Shown in pieces: positions 1-12,427 of a stretch of DNA of 64,000 bases. The position numbers and the translations under genes were made by a program. Within the stretch, counting starts at the first letter, position 1. Each line of letters begins with the position of its first letter. The stretch is from Spongilla lacustris (Eukaryota > Porifera > Demospongiae > Spongillida > Spongillidae). The notes under the pieces were generated by a model. That model was not told where the DNA came from. It made no database searches and worked only from the letters and a program-made list of their open reading frames with translations. The stretch spans positions 853,856 through 917,855 of the forward strand of contig OX442430.1 in NCBI GenBank assembly GCA_949361645.1, in the 5' to 3' direction.

Positions 1-440
1 TAGTAACACCCATAGATCTGCACTATATATTTTTGTCTTATTCCCTTCAAAGCAGAAAGCTGAAGAACCTCCTTTTCTACAGTAGCTAAAGATGCTTCGC
101 AGCACTTAATTTTCCATATGACTTTTTGAAGATGAAATTAAATTGAATCTAATCTAATGTAGCTAATGTATTTTAGTTGTGAATATTACTTGTAATATCT
201 GTAAAAATAATGCATGTATAAGTGGGTTAGAAAGCAAACCAGTTTTTGCCACTCTTGCAGACAGAATATTATGTCACACTAACCATGCAAAACCATGTTA
301 CCAACCAGATTGGCCATCACATTGCTGAGACAACAGAGCAATGATTGCCAGGCAGCCATGACACATAAACGTTTCTATTATGTATTTTGTACTTTGTTAA
401 TAATACTGTATTAGTGTCAGTGTACACTAGTGCAGGAAAT
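1..440. other. AT-rich sequence, no gene seen
   Basis: AT-rich stretch with short stop-riddled frames. I see no convincing exon, tandem repeat or RNA gene. The left boundary is the window edge. Confidence 0.5.
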
Positions 441-760
441 TGTATTTCAATTCCCTGATAAAGTATTCCATTAGCAATAGTTGATTGAAATTTGTGTAAA
501 GCTTATCACAAGTGTTACATAGAGAGTACCTTGAGTCTACAACAGCATGCCACTTGGACAAGCAGTATAATTATCTCTTTTCATCCTCCCCCCCTTTGAT
601 AATGCAGTTGTTTTGATCTGAACGCTACACCTCCACCTTCTTCATTGAGGTAATTTAACCTTCATGTCAAAGTAGTTGAAAGGTATTCAAGCTTAAAACC
701 GTATCTGTAAAAAATAATAATTCGAATGCAAACCTTTACTATGTTAATACAGGCATGGTT
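440..760 (+). repeat. Dispersed repeat D, copy 1
   Basis: This block, which includes a run reading AGCTTATCACAAGTGTTACA, recurs at about 24490-24860 in the same orientation and at about 52830-53130 inverted. No coding frame survives between copies, so I treat it as noncoding dispersed repeat, probably part of a larger duplicated unit with the neighbouring repeats. Confidence 0.75.
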
Positions 761-1560
761 TGTTTAGGTGCTTTTAAAAAAAAAAAAGGGCTGCCGCTAA
801 TGCTGGGGAGAAGGTACATACAGCACTACTGCTCATTAATAATTGCCATGATTGTGTGGAGAAAATAGAAGCCCTTCATCTTTGGTTACTTCAGTTGTAG
901 TGGAACCCTGGCACACACTTGCACACACTAGCCCACACTAATACACACTAGAAGCAAATCATAATGAGTTGAGGGTGTGGGGGGGAGGGGGGCTGAACGG
1001 GGAGTGGCCAATCTGTCGGTGGAACCACCCCGGGTAAGGTACGAGAGGGGACACTTTCCTGGGTCTGGGGCAGAACCCATGAAGGCGACGCTTTTTGTGT
1101 GTGGAAAACCTTCCAAACCAATGCAAAAACTATAAAATTTGACAATGATGCCTAAGTACATTATATAAGTTATTCATGCACGTTGACAACACGTTAACTA
1201 AATCAATTGTAGTTTTCTATTGCAATGTGTCATCAACCAAAATGTATGCTTCATTCCTAACCACACTGAAAGACGCCGATTGTGACATGCCCAATTGCAA
1301 AGAATGGTCGAATATAGATGCAGACTCTGTACATATATATATAATTATAATTATAATTATATATATAATAGCCTTTTTAGATATTCTCACATAATAAACA
1401 ATTCATTCATCCATGCACGAATATTTGGGGGCAGTGTTAGCGGAAAGTTGCGCATATATAGTTGTCACTAAAGGAGTACATGGCAAGTTGAACTTGTTGT
1501 TACATATCTTGGAAAATAAATGGTAATTGCATTTACTTTCAGCCACCCATTATGCTAGTA
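760..1560 (+). repeat. Dispersed repeat A with AT-rich microsatellite, copy 1
   Basis: The block contains GCTTTTTGTGTGTGGAAAACC and CACTGAAAGACGCCGATTGT. It recurs at about 26370-26880 (+) and, in part, at about 7480-7795 (-). Its right part (1370-1560) matches 50690-50870. Between these parts is an AT/TA-rich tract (about 1335-1372). That tract is the uninterrupted version of the site which in the second copy carries the two large transposons at 26881-50565. Confidence 0.75.
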
Positions 1561-1918
1561 TGTGCCAATGTGTGCTAGTGTATAGTGTGTAGTGTGTACC
1601 AGTGTATGCTAGTGTGTATCAGTTCCATAATAATATGTCTGGTCAATGGTAAATGTTTTGGTAATGTATGGTGCATTGAAAAATCAGCACAGCTAGAATG
1701 ACTATGGCAGAGTGTGTGCCACTGTGTCTTTATGACTTTGTGCCAGCATGTGTGTGCATGCCAGAGTGCATGTGTGTGCCGGTGTGTGCAGTGTAGTATG
1801 CATAGTGTACAGTGGTGCAGATGTGTCAATGTGTGTGTGCCTATAATTCCATCATAGCTATGTATATTTGCATTACTTTTGGGTGAACCTTACACCAGAC
1901 TAGAGTTGTAGTTTCAGT
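1560..1918 (-). mobile_element. Partial foldback element (one long inverted-repeat arm)
   Basis: It carries the subterminal GTGTGCTAGT-type array (1565-1620) and one long inverted-repeat arm found complete at 50870-52090. Most of the other arm is missing. It ends abruptly at about 1918, immediately upstream of the first surviving micro-exon of the plus-strand secreted-peptide gene copy. This junction probably explains the missing 5' half of that copy. Confidence 0.65.
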
Positions 1919-1925
1919 GCTGCAG

Positions 1926-4127
1926 CCTAACTCAGTAAGTGGTGCATTGAAATCATGCCTTTGAATTTATAATAAAGCTTGAAAATGGTGGTTTAGAAAA
2001 CAACTAGTTACTATTATTTTTAACCCTGTCTGTCAAAGTTAAGTAGTCAGATGGTTTCAAAACATTCAATTCATTTCGTTTTGAATTATGGATTATGTCC
2101 AAGCCAGTCCATATAATAATCTGTACTTGTAAATTGTTTGAAGACACTTAAACCTGACACCCCCAAAATGGCACCCCAAGCTGCTCAGCCTCTGGCTTTG
2201 TCACATGAGAAGAAGGATGGTGCAGGTCACTCCCATTAGCTCATCCTGATTGTTCAGTGTATACATAGGACATAATTGCTGTGCAAATAGTGAATAATAA
2301 TATTTAAACGAACTTAATGACTTGTATTCTTAAATGTCTATAAGAAAGCACAACTACATACACTAAAGATTTGTGTTGGTATTTGAATACCTTATTTAAA
2401 AGCTATACCCAGCAAATCATAAACTATATTAATAATAGTTACATCTTTGATCACAAGAAAATACAATAAAGCCTATCACATGATTACACACAGCAAGTAG
2501 ATAATGTAGAATGGCAATCTCATAACACAGATGAGCTATGCAAATGAAGGGTATAAAACTGGAGGGGAGCTGAGTAAACTTCGAGAACTATACATGTAAT
2601 ATGTATATGATTATGTAATGATCTCTCTTCAATAATGATATTTCTCTGTGCCACAGGAGGTAGGTAGCAACTGGTGGAGTGACACTGACCTTTATTTATG
2701 TGTTCATGTATTGTCCTCATCGAAACCATTACAACTGTGCAGTGTGTAAGTATACATATCTCATACAAAAAACTAATAAACATGATTAAATTTCACAGTG
2801 CGTAAGTCAAAGTTATAAACTGAAGGCCCATATCATATTGTCACTCCTTATTTGTGCAACAATTCAAATCTACAACATAGGGTCGTGTAAGTGCCTGATT
2901 TGTGACAGTGGCCATTGCTTATATTATAATGTTTCCATTGCTACTTGGCAGTGCGTAAGTTGTACCTGATCATGTGAATCCATACAGTAATGGCATATTT
3001 CTATTAACCACTGTGGACAACATAGGGAGTAAGTGCATATTTGGATATATTGATCTTAATATCATTGTAATTTTTGACACTTATACGATCTATCATTTTT
3101 AAAACTGGAACTTAAAGTATGTAAGTTAGAATAATATGATTATGACCTTTTAGATGTGGTTTCAGCTCATTGATGACTGTATTAATATTATTATTATTAT
3201 TCTTGTATAAACATTCATTATCTGTATTGCTGCTATTATAGCATGTAAGTATATACATGTACTTGCTCTATGCAACATGATTTTAATATTCTTCCTATCA
3301 CATAAAACATGGATTGAATGCAGTCACCAGCCAATCTGAAATGTGTAAGCTAAATCTTAGCATCAATATAATCTTCTACGGCTTTTTAAATTCAACTATG
3401 ATATAAACACATCAGATTGTGAGTACATAACTATTACATTTGTACTTGTATTATCCCATTATTGCCTCTCCCTTCTGTGAAACATTATAGTGCGTAAGTG
3501 ACAGATATGACATTACTGAAAATCATCACATTAACCCACCACCCATTCCTCACTTTCACCCTACCATGACATTCTACACTTAACCCTCTATCTTGTCATG
3601 GTTTTGAACACCACTGTGGACCTCAATTTTGTCTTCAAACATACCACACATGAACCCTCACATTCCATACGTACTTGTTCCACCATACCCTCCTTACCCT
3701 GCTACACAATTGCAAACATTTCTCCTGCAGACATAGTAAGTGTGTATAAATAAGTCGTAACTTGATTATGCTGTTATCATTTACTTTCCCCAAACTGTGA
3801 TATATAGCTAATGTGGTGGTGAGTTAAATGGATACTGTGGTTTTGTACAGTACTGTAATTATTGATCAAATGCACTCATTTACTGGTTGCTACATAAGAT
3901 ACAGAACGTAAGCTGGACTTAAAAGAATACAATATGTATGTTAAATGTTTATAATATTCCACAAAACTCGAGCAGCCTTCCATAGTAAGTCAAACTTTGT
4001 GCTATTTTAAGCACTTCACATGAATGCTATACTCTTATATAATTTTGTTCAAATCTTAAAATAGAATGGTTACCATTGGATACTCCTGAAACAATTGGAC
4101 ATCGTTGCTTGCTTACATAGCGCTTAG
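1926..4127 (+). pseudogene. Secreted-peptide micro-exon gene, copy B (5'-truncated)
   Basis: Downstream half of the gene described at 12428-21678, in inverted orientation. Exon-like units between an AG acceptor and a GTAAGT-type donor lie at 1926-1934, 2657-2659, 2743-2745, 2799-2801, 2881-2886, 2952-2954, 3026-3028, 3118-3120, 3242-3244, 3324-3344, 3416-3418, 3491-3493, 3731-3735, 3905-3907 and 3976-3984. The terminal exon is 4065-4127, ending in TAG. All but one unit (3731-3735, 5 nt) have a length divisible by three, and ten are exactly one codon. TGT or TGC (Cys) codons occur at 2743, 2799, 2952, 3491 and at the end of 3324-3344. No promoter, signal-peptide exon or second exon is present; a foldback element arm lies directly upstream at 1918. 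Whether it is transcribed is unknown. The exon reading is inference from splice-site geometry, supported by conservation in the inverted copy. Confidence 0.6.
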
Positions 4128-5620
4128 GATAGGAATGCTACTTTTGTATAAATGCATTTGAATCATGTTTATGCTGCACTGATTGAGAGCTCGACCTCGA
4201 GGGAACTACGACAAGGGCAGGAATATTTGAGGAGCGGCTATCACAACGGAGCGTATATATTTATAGCAAGTTTTGGTACTTGCTTAACCTCCTTTATATT
4301 ATACGTTGTTACCGTAATAGTAATCGAAACTTACGAGAATAGGTTCTAGATTAAAGACCTTACGGAACGGTGAAACGCTTGAATTGTTCCATCATCGATA
4401 CTGCAATATCGTTAGGCATGAACTAATTAAGATGCGCGAGCACTTTTGGGAGGCGATAAGAAAACCATACTTTAAAGGGGTAGGAAAGGTAAATTTAGAC
4501 GCGCGCAGTACGATTCCTAAAGCCGTTCAGATGGTTGCTGCACCCGACGAATGTGTCAGTATGATGTGTAATACATGTGGGTTTGATCATGAGTGTATCT
4601 AAATATAATGTAGGTTCAATTTGAACAGTGATTGCTTCACAAAGGGTTACAGTTTGAAGCGCTATATATGGCGCGATACCAAAACTGTAGCGCATGCACA
4701 GAGAAAGACGTATTGTTTCAAAAACCTAGCTCGGATGTCATACTTCGAGATTCAAACATCAATAAATACCTCATGTTGCATGTGGCTCTCATGCATATTG
4801 TTCATGTTGTAGGGTCATGGTTAAAGGACATGAGCTGCATGAAACGTAGTTTTATAACAAGCAAATAGGTAAAGGAATGTTTCAGTCTTGTCTGATCATG
4901 CATGCATGAGCAGCAAAACATATGTAAGTATTGTGTTAGATCATGCAGTCATGTATCGACAAGGTCGCTTAGCAGCAAGGAGTGCTAGACAATATACTTC
5001 ACTGAATGTTTCAGTTGATATTGCATTCTAGATGAGAGTGAAGTTGCCAGTGTGGAGGCACTTCTTCCGCGAGGTTATAAAAGAAGCAATATCATGGTCA
5101 CCAACATACAGGCACACTGCTCCACCAACATACATGCACACTGCCCCTCAATATGTACACACAGTACCACTTCTACTGCCATTTTTAAAAAGTGTTGCGG
5201 AGCTATAGCCTTAAAAGGTTAGATACAGTTATCCACCCCCTCATATACCTCATGTTGCATGTGGCTCTCAAATTGCTCATGTTGCAGGGTCATATCATGG
5301 GTAAAGGACACGAGCTGAAACGTAGTTTTGTAACAAGCCAATAGGTAAAGGTGTTGCGTGCAACTTGTTTCAGCCTTGTCTCAGCATTTGTTGCAAAGCT
5401 TATGTCAGATCATGCCGGTCATGAATCAACAGGGTCACTTAGCAGCAAAGCACAAAACACGAAAGGAGTACTATAGACAATGTTCTTCACTGACGGTTTT
5501 CTTTGATATTGCATTATGAATGAAAGCTAAGCTATCCCACCTCCTACAACAACTGAGTGAAGTTGCCACTGTGGAGGCACTTCTTCCACCAGGTTATAAA
5601 AGATGCAATATTATGGTCAC
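4128..5620 (+). repeat. 3' flank of micro-exon gene copy B
   Basis: Matches 11460-12427 inverted, with about 540 bp (roughly 4435-4975) missing from that arm, and matches 63090-64000 inverted. Short open frames occur (4152-4349 with a hydrophobic C-terminus; 4384-4602), but indels between copies break their frames, so I read them as noncoding. A 5031-5230 block is repeated at 5520-6430 around the minisatellite. Confidence 0.6.
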
Positions 5621-6350
5621 CAACATACAGGCACACTGCTCCTCCCACATACAGGTACATTGCTCCCCAAACATACAGGCACATTGCTCCCCCAACATAC
5701 AGGCACACTGCTCCCCCAACATACAGGCACATTGCTCCCCCAACATACAGGCACACTGCTCCCCAAACATACAGGCACACTGCTCCCCAAACATACAGGC
5801 ACATTGCTCCCCAAACATACAGGCACATTGCTCCCCCAACATACAGGCACATTGCTCCCCCAACATGCAGGCACATTGCTCCCCCAAACATACAGGCACA
5901 CTGCTCCCACAACATACAGGCACATTGCTCCCCCAACATACAGGCACACTGCTCCCCCAACATACATGCACATTGCTCCCCCAACATACAGGCACATTGC
6001 TCCCCCAACATACAGGCACATTGCTCCCCCAACATACAGGCACATTGCTCCCCACAACATACAGGCACATTGCTCCCCAAACATACAGGTACATTGCTCC
6101 CCCAAACATACAGGCACATTGCTCCCCCAACATACAGGCACATTGCTCCCCCAACATACAGGCACATTGCTCCCCCAACATACAGGCACACTGCTCCCCC
6201 AACATACATATCATATAGGTACATTGCTCCCCCATGCAACATACATGTACATACAGGCACATTGCTCCCCCACATACTGGCACACTGCTCCCCCACATAC
6301 AGGCACACTGCTCCCCCACATACAGGCACACTGCTCCCCCAACGTACAGG
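5620..6350. repeat. 24-25 bp minisatellite, about 30 units
   Basis: Tandem units of the type ACATACAGGCACATTGCTCC followed by 3-5 C/A bases. Mixed 24 and 25 bp units and few stops produce long open frames on both strands (up to 277 codons). These change frame from unit to unit and are artefacts. The inverted arm has only two or three units (about 11465-11515 and 11925-11980), so the array expanded after the duplication, or contracted in the other arm. Confidence 0.9.
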
Positions 6351-7058
6351 CAACAGGCAAACAGCCAACATATACAAACAGTAACACTTCTACTGCCATT
6401 TTAAAGAATGCTTTGTGAAGCTAGCCTAGACATGCACAGCATGGTCTCAGTGGTCTGGCTTACATTCTTTGAATGAATCTAAGGTTGCATTAAGGTTGCA
6501 TGTTGTGTGCTCGGGACATAATGCACTAATGCAGAAGGGGTATAGTCTTGGGCTAAATTTGATGAATAGACATAACATGGAAACTGGTAGAGGGTGGGGA
6601 AGGGGATGTCACCCTTGCATTTGGCCAAATACAATACCGGGGGGGGGGGGGGGGGGGAGAGGGGTTGCTGTGTGTTTTGCGGTGGTTTCAGTATCAGCAG
6701 AAAGTTGTTATTTACTATACTCTCTTTCTTGAGCAGGAGCATTTTATTGAGACATCATGCATCATACTCATGTACATGGACCAAATAAATCACTGGGTAT
6801 TTTAGTGTTGGAACTTCAGTAATTCCCATTGTGACCTGCAATGCTGAAGGAACATCCACTTCATTGAGAACTAACCCAGTCATGAGCTCTTATATACAGT
6901 ATGTACATGTGGATGATCTGGAAGCCAATACGACTTATTTTCCTCAATATATCTCCTTTACCTCAAAATCAAATAAGACATTTATAAACATTCCTACTGG
7001 TCACTGTCATCCACTCAGGCAAGAGTGTTGTAATGTATGTGTGAGTATGTATGTGTAG

Positions 7059-7131
<73 letters not shown>

Positions 7132-7480
7132 GAGTAATTTCAACATATCGTTATTGTTTGGATTTTTGACATAAAGTGTAATGATCATAGCATGTGGTTG
7201 GGGGAAGGTGACCATACAGCAGTTGAAAAACTGTCCTTAGGAGTTAGGATACTGTTCCAAATACTTGTTGGTTCCCATTATTTATTATCATCATAGATAC
7301 ATTTATAGGCAATGTGTGCACCTAGGCATTCATTTACATAGTTGCACAATAAGGAAGGGTGGAGGGAAGAATGGTGCCCATAATTGTCGCTAGATGTAAG
7401 AGCTTGTTGAGATAACATGGCAAGGCACTTATCTGGGGAAATGAATGGTGAGTGCTACAAGTGTTGTCAACGTGCATGAA
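6351..7480. other. No gene seen; poly-G (6639-6657) and GT microsatellite (7060-7130)
   Basis: Apart from a 19 bp G run and a roughly 70 bp GT dinucleotide run, I see no coding signal or conserved repeat. About 7440-7480 leads into an inverted copy of repeat A. Confidence 0.6.
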
Positions 7481-7795
7481 TAACTTATATAATGTACTTA
7501 GGCATCATTGTCAAATTTTGTAGTTTTTGCATTGGTTTGGAAGGTTTTCCACACAAAAAGCATCTCCTTCTGGGATTCCGCCCCAGACCCAGACAGTGGA
7601 GCGTACAGGAACCCCCCTAATGTGTGTTAGTGTGGGCTAGTGTGTGCAAGTGTGTGCCAGGGTTCCACTACAACAGAAGTAAAATTCTTGAAAAGATGAA
7701 GGGCTTCGATCTATTTTCTCCACACAATCATGGCAATTTTTAATGGGCAGTAGTGCTGTATGTACGGCAGCAAATTTTTTTAAAAGCACCTAAAA
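7480..7795 (-). repeat. Dispersed repeat A, inverted partial copy
   Basis: Reverse complement of about 770-1160 and 26375-26670, including the GGTTTTCCACACAAAAAGCAT motif and the AAAAGCACCTAAAAAAAAC end. It directly precedes the left arm of a foldback element, the same neighbour relation seen at 26370 and at 1560. Confidence 0.75.
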
Positions 7796-8231
7796 AAAAC
7801 ATGTGTGCTAGTGTGTAGTGTGTAGTGTGCTAGTGTGTAGTGTGTAGTGTGTACCAGCATATGCTAGTGTGTATCAGATCCATAATAACATATCTGGTTT
7901 CATATATCCTGAACTAGAAACCATGACAATGGGCATTGTTCTAGTAAGTAGGGGGAAAATGTGTATTATGTTTGCACTGAAACTACAACTCTAGTCTGGT
8001 GTAGGGTTACCCAAAAGTAATGCAAACATACATAGCTATGATGGAATTGTAGGCACACACACACTGACACATGTGCACCACTGTACACTATGCACACTAC
8101 ACTGACACACACTGGCACACACATGCACTTTGGCATGCACACACATGCTGGCACAAAGTCAGAGAGACACAGTGGCACATACTCTGCCATAGTTATTCTA
8201 GCTGTGCTGATTTTACAATGCACCTTACATT

Positions 8232-10462
8232 TAATAATAATAATAATAATAATAATTTCATGTGCATGTAATATACACATAGGCAAGTAATGGCATTAAT
8301 TAGATATGCACTTGTATACTGCCCCTAAAATGCGTAGCATTTACAAAAAATAGATAAATCAACATTGTTCAGCATTAACCTAAACGTTCTTTCTGAGGAT
8401 GATTTAACAACAGTGTCAGGCAGTGAGTTCCAAATCGGTATGATTCTAACTGAAAAGAAATTTGCACGGTAATTGTGATGTGGTGTTGTTAGAGGACTAA
8501 GTTTGATGGAGTTCCCTCTTGTTGTATAAGGTGACAATTTTATGTGGAAGAAATCTGATGCATCAAGGTCAACAAGTTTTTTCACTATTTTAAAGCATAT
8601 AACTAGATCCAAAAACACTCTTCTATACTCCAATGAATGAAATCCAAGCATAGAAAGCCTATCAGCATAACTAGTCATAGGTATCTTTATTCTTTTAAAG
8701 AGTGATCTGGTAAAGTAACGTTGAACTCTTTCAAGAGTTTTAATATCTTTTACAAGCCAAGGATTCCATACTGGAGCATTATATTCCAGAATGGGTCTCA
8801 CATATGAATGAAACACTCGACACAGCGCAGATATATTCAGTGTACGAAGAGCTTTAAGTAGGAGTGAACACCTTTGAAAAGCCTTAGCAGCAATATATGC
8901 ACAATGCAAGCTCGGTTTAAAATCAGATGTGATATGTACACCTAGGTCACGGATATCAAAAACTCTATTCAAAAGCACGCCACCTAGAGAATAAGAGTGA
9001 CTCGCTAAGTTATGCCCAAAGGATATCACGCTGCACTTCTGAAATGCAATATTAAGCTGCCAGGTTTGAGACCACACACTAAAATTTAATAAAGATAAAG
9101 TCAAAGGTGAAGATGAGTTGGATGAATGAGTAGCATAAAGTTTGGTATCATCTGCAAAAATTTTAGCTTGAACTGGTGGCTCTAAACACTCAGGAAGGTC
9201 ATTGATATAAATGAGGAACAATAGAGGTCCAAGTACTGATCCTTGAGGAACACCACTGGATACAGGTAGGGAAGAAGATAAGGACTGACCAATATAGACT
9301 TGCTGTGAACGATTCGTAAGAAAAGAAGATAACCACTTTACCAAGGAAGAACTAAATCCATAGCATTCCACTTTATGCAGAAGCTTAGTGTGAGATATAG
9401 AATCAAACGCTTTAGCAAAGTCTATATACACAGAATCAACCTTATCGCCAAAATCAGTATGTAGAGTCCATTCATTAAGTGTCATTAACAATTGAGTACA
9501 AGTGGAACGCCTGGCAAGAAAGCCAAACTGGTCTTTCGAGATAAGACTGTTTGAACGTAGAAAGGTAACCATTGATTCACACACAATAGACTCCATTACT
9601 TTGCAACAAACACTAGTAAGAGAAACTGGACGATAATTGCTGGGTAATTTACGCAAACCTTTCTTGAATATAGGACAGACCATCGCCTTTTTCCAACTTA
9701 GAGGTATATCCCCACAATCCATAGACAGTCTAAAAAGCCTGGACAATGGTATTGCAATACCAGGGGCGACTGATTTTAAAAACCCAGCAGGAAAACCATC
9801 TGGTGTTCTAGAGTATTTGGAAGGAAGACGATTTAGGGCACATATAACATTATCATAAGTAAATTCAACTTGTTGAGAAACTTGTATACTAGATACCGCA
9901 GGATGGAAGATGGGTAGAACACCATTATCAGTTGTAAATACAGAAGAAAAATAATCATTGAAAACATTGCATTTGTCATAATCCATTGTAGCAAGGGAAC
10001 CGTCTGACTTCATTAAAGGTGGGATAGACAATGTGTGACAAAGTTTCATATTCACATATGAATATAGTTTAGATAAATCATTACTGTTGATGACATATGA
10101 CTCACGATAATCATAAAAGGATTTCACCGCCAGTTCATATCCTTAGCAATTTTGTTGTATTTCACTCTATTTTTATGAAACCACTTCTTTTTTAAGAGCA
10201 ACAATTTACGAATATGTTTTAAACATTTTGGTTTACTAAATAAAACGACCCTTCGTAAAGGAACAAACTTTTCAATGCATTCATTTAACTTCATAGATAA
10301 AACATCCCAATAAACATCCACCGAACAAAATTGATCAAGCATTTGCCAATTGACATCCATTAAGAAAGATATCATTGAAGTGTAATCTGCAGCTTTAAAG
10401 TCTCTACAATACAAGATGGAGTTTGCGGTATGATGGCAAGGACATACAATCGTGAATTTTTT
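8232..10462 (-). mobile_element. 5'-truncated non-LTR retrotransposon (CR1/jockey-like LINE)
   Basis: The insertion interrupts the foldback element between a GCACCTTACATT sequence (ending about 8231) and ACCAAATATATGG (about 10463). In copies 25930-25990 (inverted) and 51310-51345 these two sequences lie within a few bases of each other. Read on the minus strand, the element ends 3' in an (ATT)n tract (8231-8256), a microsatellite tail typical of some LINE clades. The apurinic endonuclease and ORF1 regions are absent, so this is a dead-on-arrival 5' truncation with degraded coding capacity. Confidence 0.9.
8325..10127 (-). pseudogene. LINE reverse transcriptase
   Basis: About 600 residues of RVT_1-type reverse transcriptase with the C-terminal region of CR1/jockey-type ORF2. 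In order it shows YRPVSLTSV (about 167-175), YIDFAKAFDSI (about 236-246, first catalytic Asp), SSGVPQGSVLGPLLF (about 291-305) and FADDTKLY (about 327-334, catalytic DD pair), then a C-terminal RVQRYFTRS-type segment. Catalytic residues are intact and the frame is open. The first in-frame codon is GTG. The sequence continues upstream in another frame at 10124-10504, so a 1 nt indel near 10130 separates the two parts of ORF2. The endonuclease domain is missing and the copy cannot be autonomous. Confidence 0.9.
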
Positions 10463-10504
10463 TACCAAATATATGGTTTTTAGCCTGAATACATTTTGAT
10501 TCAT
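10124..10504 (-). pseudogene. LINE ORF2 linker fragment (frameshifted, upstream of RT)
   Basis: About 126 residues carrying the conserved ISFLMDVNW and FVPLRRV-type motifs that lie between endonuclease and reverse transcriptase in CR1/jockey-like ORF2. It ends at a stop where the reverse-transcriptase frame begins, which implies a single-base frameshift at about 10130. The N-terminal part (beyond about 10462) runs into the foldback element, so only roughly residues 15-126 are LINE-derived. Confidence 0.75.
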
Positions 10505-11399
10505 GATGACGAAGGTTAAATTACCTTAATGAAGAAGGTGAGAGGTGTACTTTCCAGATCAAAGTCATGTTGAAAACCTTCAGGTGAAGGCACTGTGTTC
10601 ACTGCGTCATGTCTAAATAAATGCAATTTGCACGCTTTCTAAATACGTGCATGTATACTCATCCCCATAAGCATATATACTCATGCACACGCACTGACAT
10701 GGCCTTTGCAATGTGCACAAGAAAGAAATCAAAATTGTGTGTGCAGCTTCACAACAGATTCAATTGTATACAGAACACATAGAAAGTTTTGATTTCGACC
10801 CACGGGCACTTGTTCCCTAGTTGCAATCTGCCGGAAGAAGGGAGTACCGACTTCAAAATTGTCCAATTTTTTTTTAAGAGCAAAATCATCACATTCATCA
10901 AATCTGGAATTGTCCACTAATTCTATGACAGAGTCTATGTCACTGTGTCTCTCTGACTTTGTGCCAGCATGTGTGTGCCAGTGTACAGTGGTGCACATGT
11001 GTCAGTGCATGTGTGCCAGTGTAGTGTACAGATGCATGCACTGATCTTACAATTGCACCACAGCTATGTATTTTTGCACTACTTTTGGGTAACCTTACAC
11101 CAGACTAGAGTTGTAGTTGCAGTGTCAATAGAATACACATTTCCCCCCTACATACTGGAACAATGCCCATTTCCTCCATGGTTTCTAGCTCAGGGTATAT
11201 GAAACCAGACATGTTATTATGGATCTGGTACACACTAGCATACGCTGGTACACACTACACACTAGCACTAGCACACACTAGCACACACTAGCACATACTA
11301 GCACACACTGGTGCACACTATCACAAACTGACAACAAGCACACACTGGCACACACTAGCACACACAATATAGTACACACTGGTGCACACTATCATACAC

Positions 11400-12427
11400 T
11401 TGCTTGGCAAGACTTTTAAAATGGTCGCATGCACGATTTTTTTGTAGGGACTTGTATATTATGAGCAATGTGGCTGTATGTTGGGGGAGCAATGTGCTTG
11501 TATATTGTGGGAGCTTAGTGGCAACTTCACTCAGTTGCTGTAGGAGGTGGGACAGCCTAGTTTCATTCATAATGCAATATCAAAGAAAACCGTCAGTGAA
11601 GTACATTGTCTGTAGTACTCCTTTCGTGCTTTGTGCTTTGCTGCTAAGCGACCCTGTAGATTCATGATCTGACATAAGCTTTGCAACAAATGCTGAGACA
11701 AGATTGAAACAAGTTGCACGCAACACCTTTACCTATTGGCTTGTTAAAAAACTACGTTTCAGATCATGTTCTTTACCCATGACCCTACAACATGAGCAAT
11801 TTGAGAGCCACATGCAACATGAGGTATATGAGGGGGTGGATAACTGTATCTAACCTTTTAAGGCTATAGCTCCGCAAAGCTTTTTTAAAAATGGAAGTAG
11901 AAGTGGTACTGTGCGTACATATTGAGGGGCAATGTGCCTGTATGTTGGGGGAGCAGTGTGCCTGTATGTTGGTGACTATGATATTGCTTCTTTTATAACC
12001 TCGCGGAATTACCTCCTACAACAACTAAGTGAAGTTGCCTCCACACTGGCAACTTCACTCAGTTGTTGTAGGAGGTGGGACGCTAATAACTTTCATCCAG
12101 AATGCAATATCAACTGAAACCTTCAGTGAAGTACATTGTCTAGCACTCCTTGCTTAATTAGTTCATGCGCAACGATATTGCAGTATCAATGATGGAACAA
12201 TGCAAGCGTTTCACCGTTCCGTAAGGTTATTAATCTAGAACCTATTCTCGTAAGTTTCGACTACTATTACAGTAACAACGTGTAATATAAAGGAGGTTAA
12301 GCAAGTACCACGACTTGCTATAAATATATACGCTCCGTTGTGAGTGCCGCTCCTCAAATATTCCTGCCCTTGTCATACAGTAGTTCCCTCGAGGTCGAGC
12401 TCTCAATAAGTGCAGCATAAACATGAT
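11400..12427 (-). repeat. 3' flank of micro-exon gene copy A (right arm of the inverted duplication)
   Basis: Reverse complement of about 4128-5640 with the 4435-4975 equivalent deleted and only a few minisatellite units. 11465-11520 and 11925-11980 are the minisatellite remnants. No open frame is conserved between the arms. Confidence 0.75.

Larger units (their letters stand above)
7800..11400. mobile_element. Foldback element, copy 1, split by a LINE
   Basis: Left part 7800-8231 and right part 10463-11400 together match the uninterrupted copies at 25190-26370 and 50870-52090. The element is an inverted-repeat structure. Each arm has a GTGTGCTAGT-type array, then a roughly 300-400 bp conserved arm including GGTTACCCAAAAGTAATGCA, and a central roughly 700 bp segment. 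Within the centre, 10800-10930 (-) encodes a fragment (residues NSRFDECDDF and KLDNFEVGTPFF) shared with the other copies. Confidence 0.75.

Noticed and set aside
928..1161. 77-codon minus-strand frame
   Set aside because: Lies in dispersed repeat A, and copies at 7500 and 26560 do not keep the frame.
2500..4000. Recursive-splicing ratchet sites as the explanation of periodic GTAAGT
   Set aside because: Ratchet points are AG directly joined to GTAAGT; here a whole codon or codons lie between, so micro-exons fit better. Not fully excluded without RNA.
4152..4602. Two frames with a hydrophobic tail and a helical segment
   Set aside because: Copies at 12200-12430 and 63300-64000 carry frame-breaking indels, so noncoding flank is more likely.
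5600..6350. CRISPR-like array
   Set aside because: Repeats are contiguous with no unique spacers, and the sequence is eukaryotic.
5544..6418. Open frames of 190-277 codons on both strands
   Set aside because: They are by-products of a 24-25 bp minisatellite lacking stops; the frame changes with each 25 bp unit and both strands are equally open.
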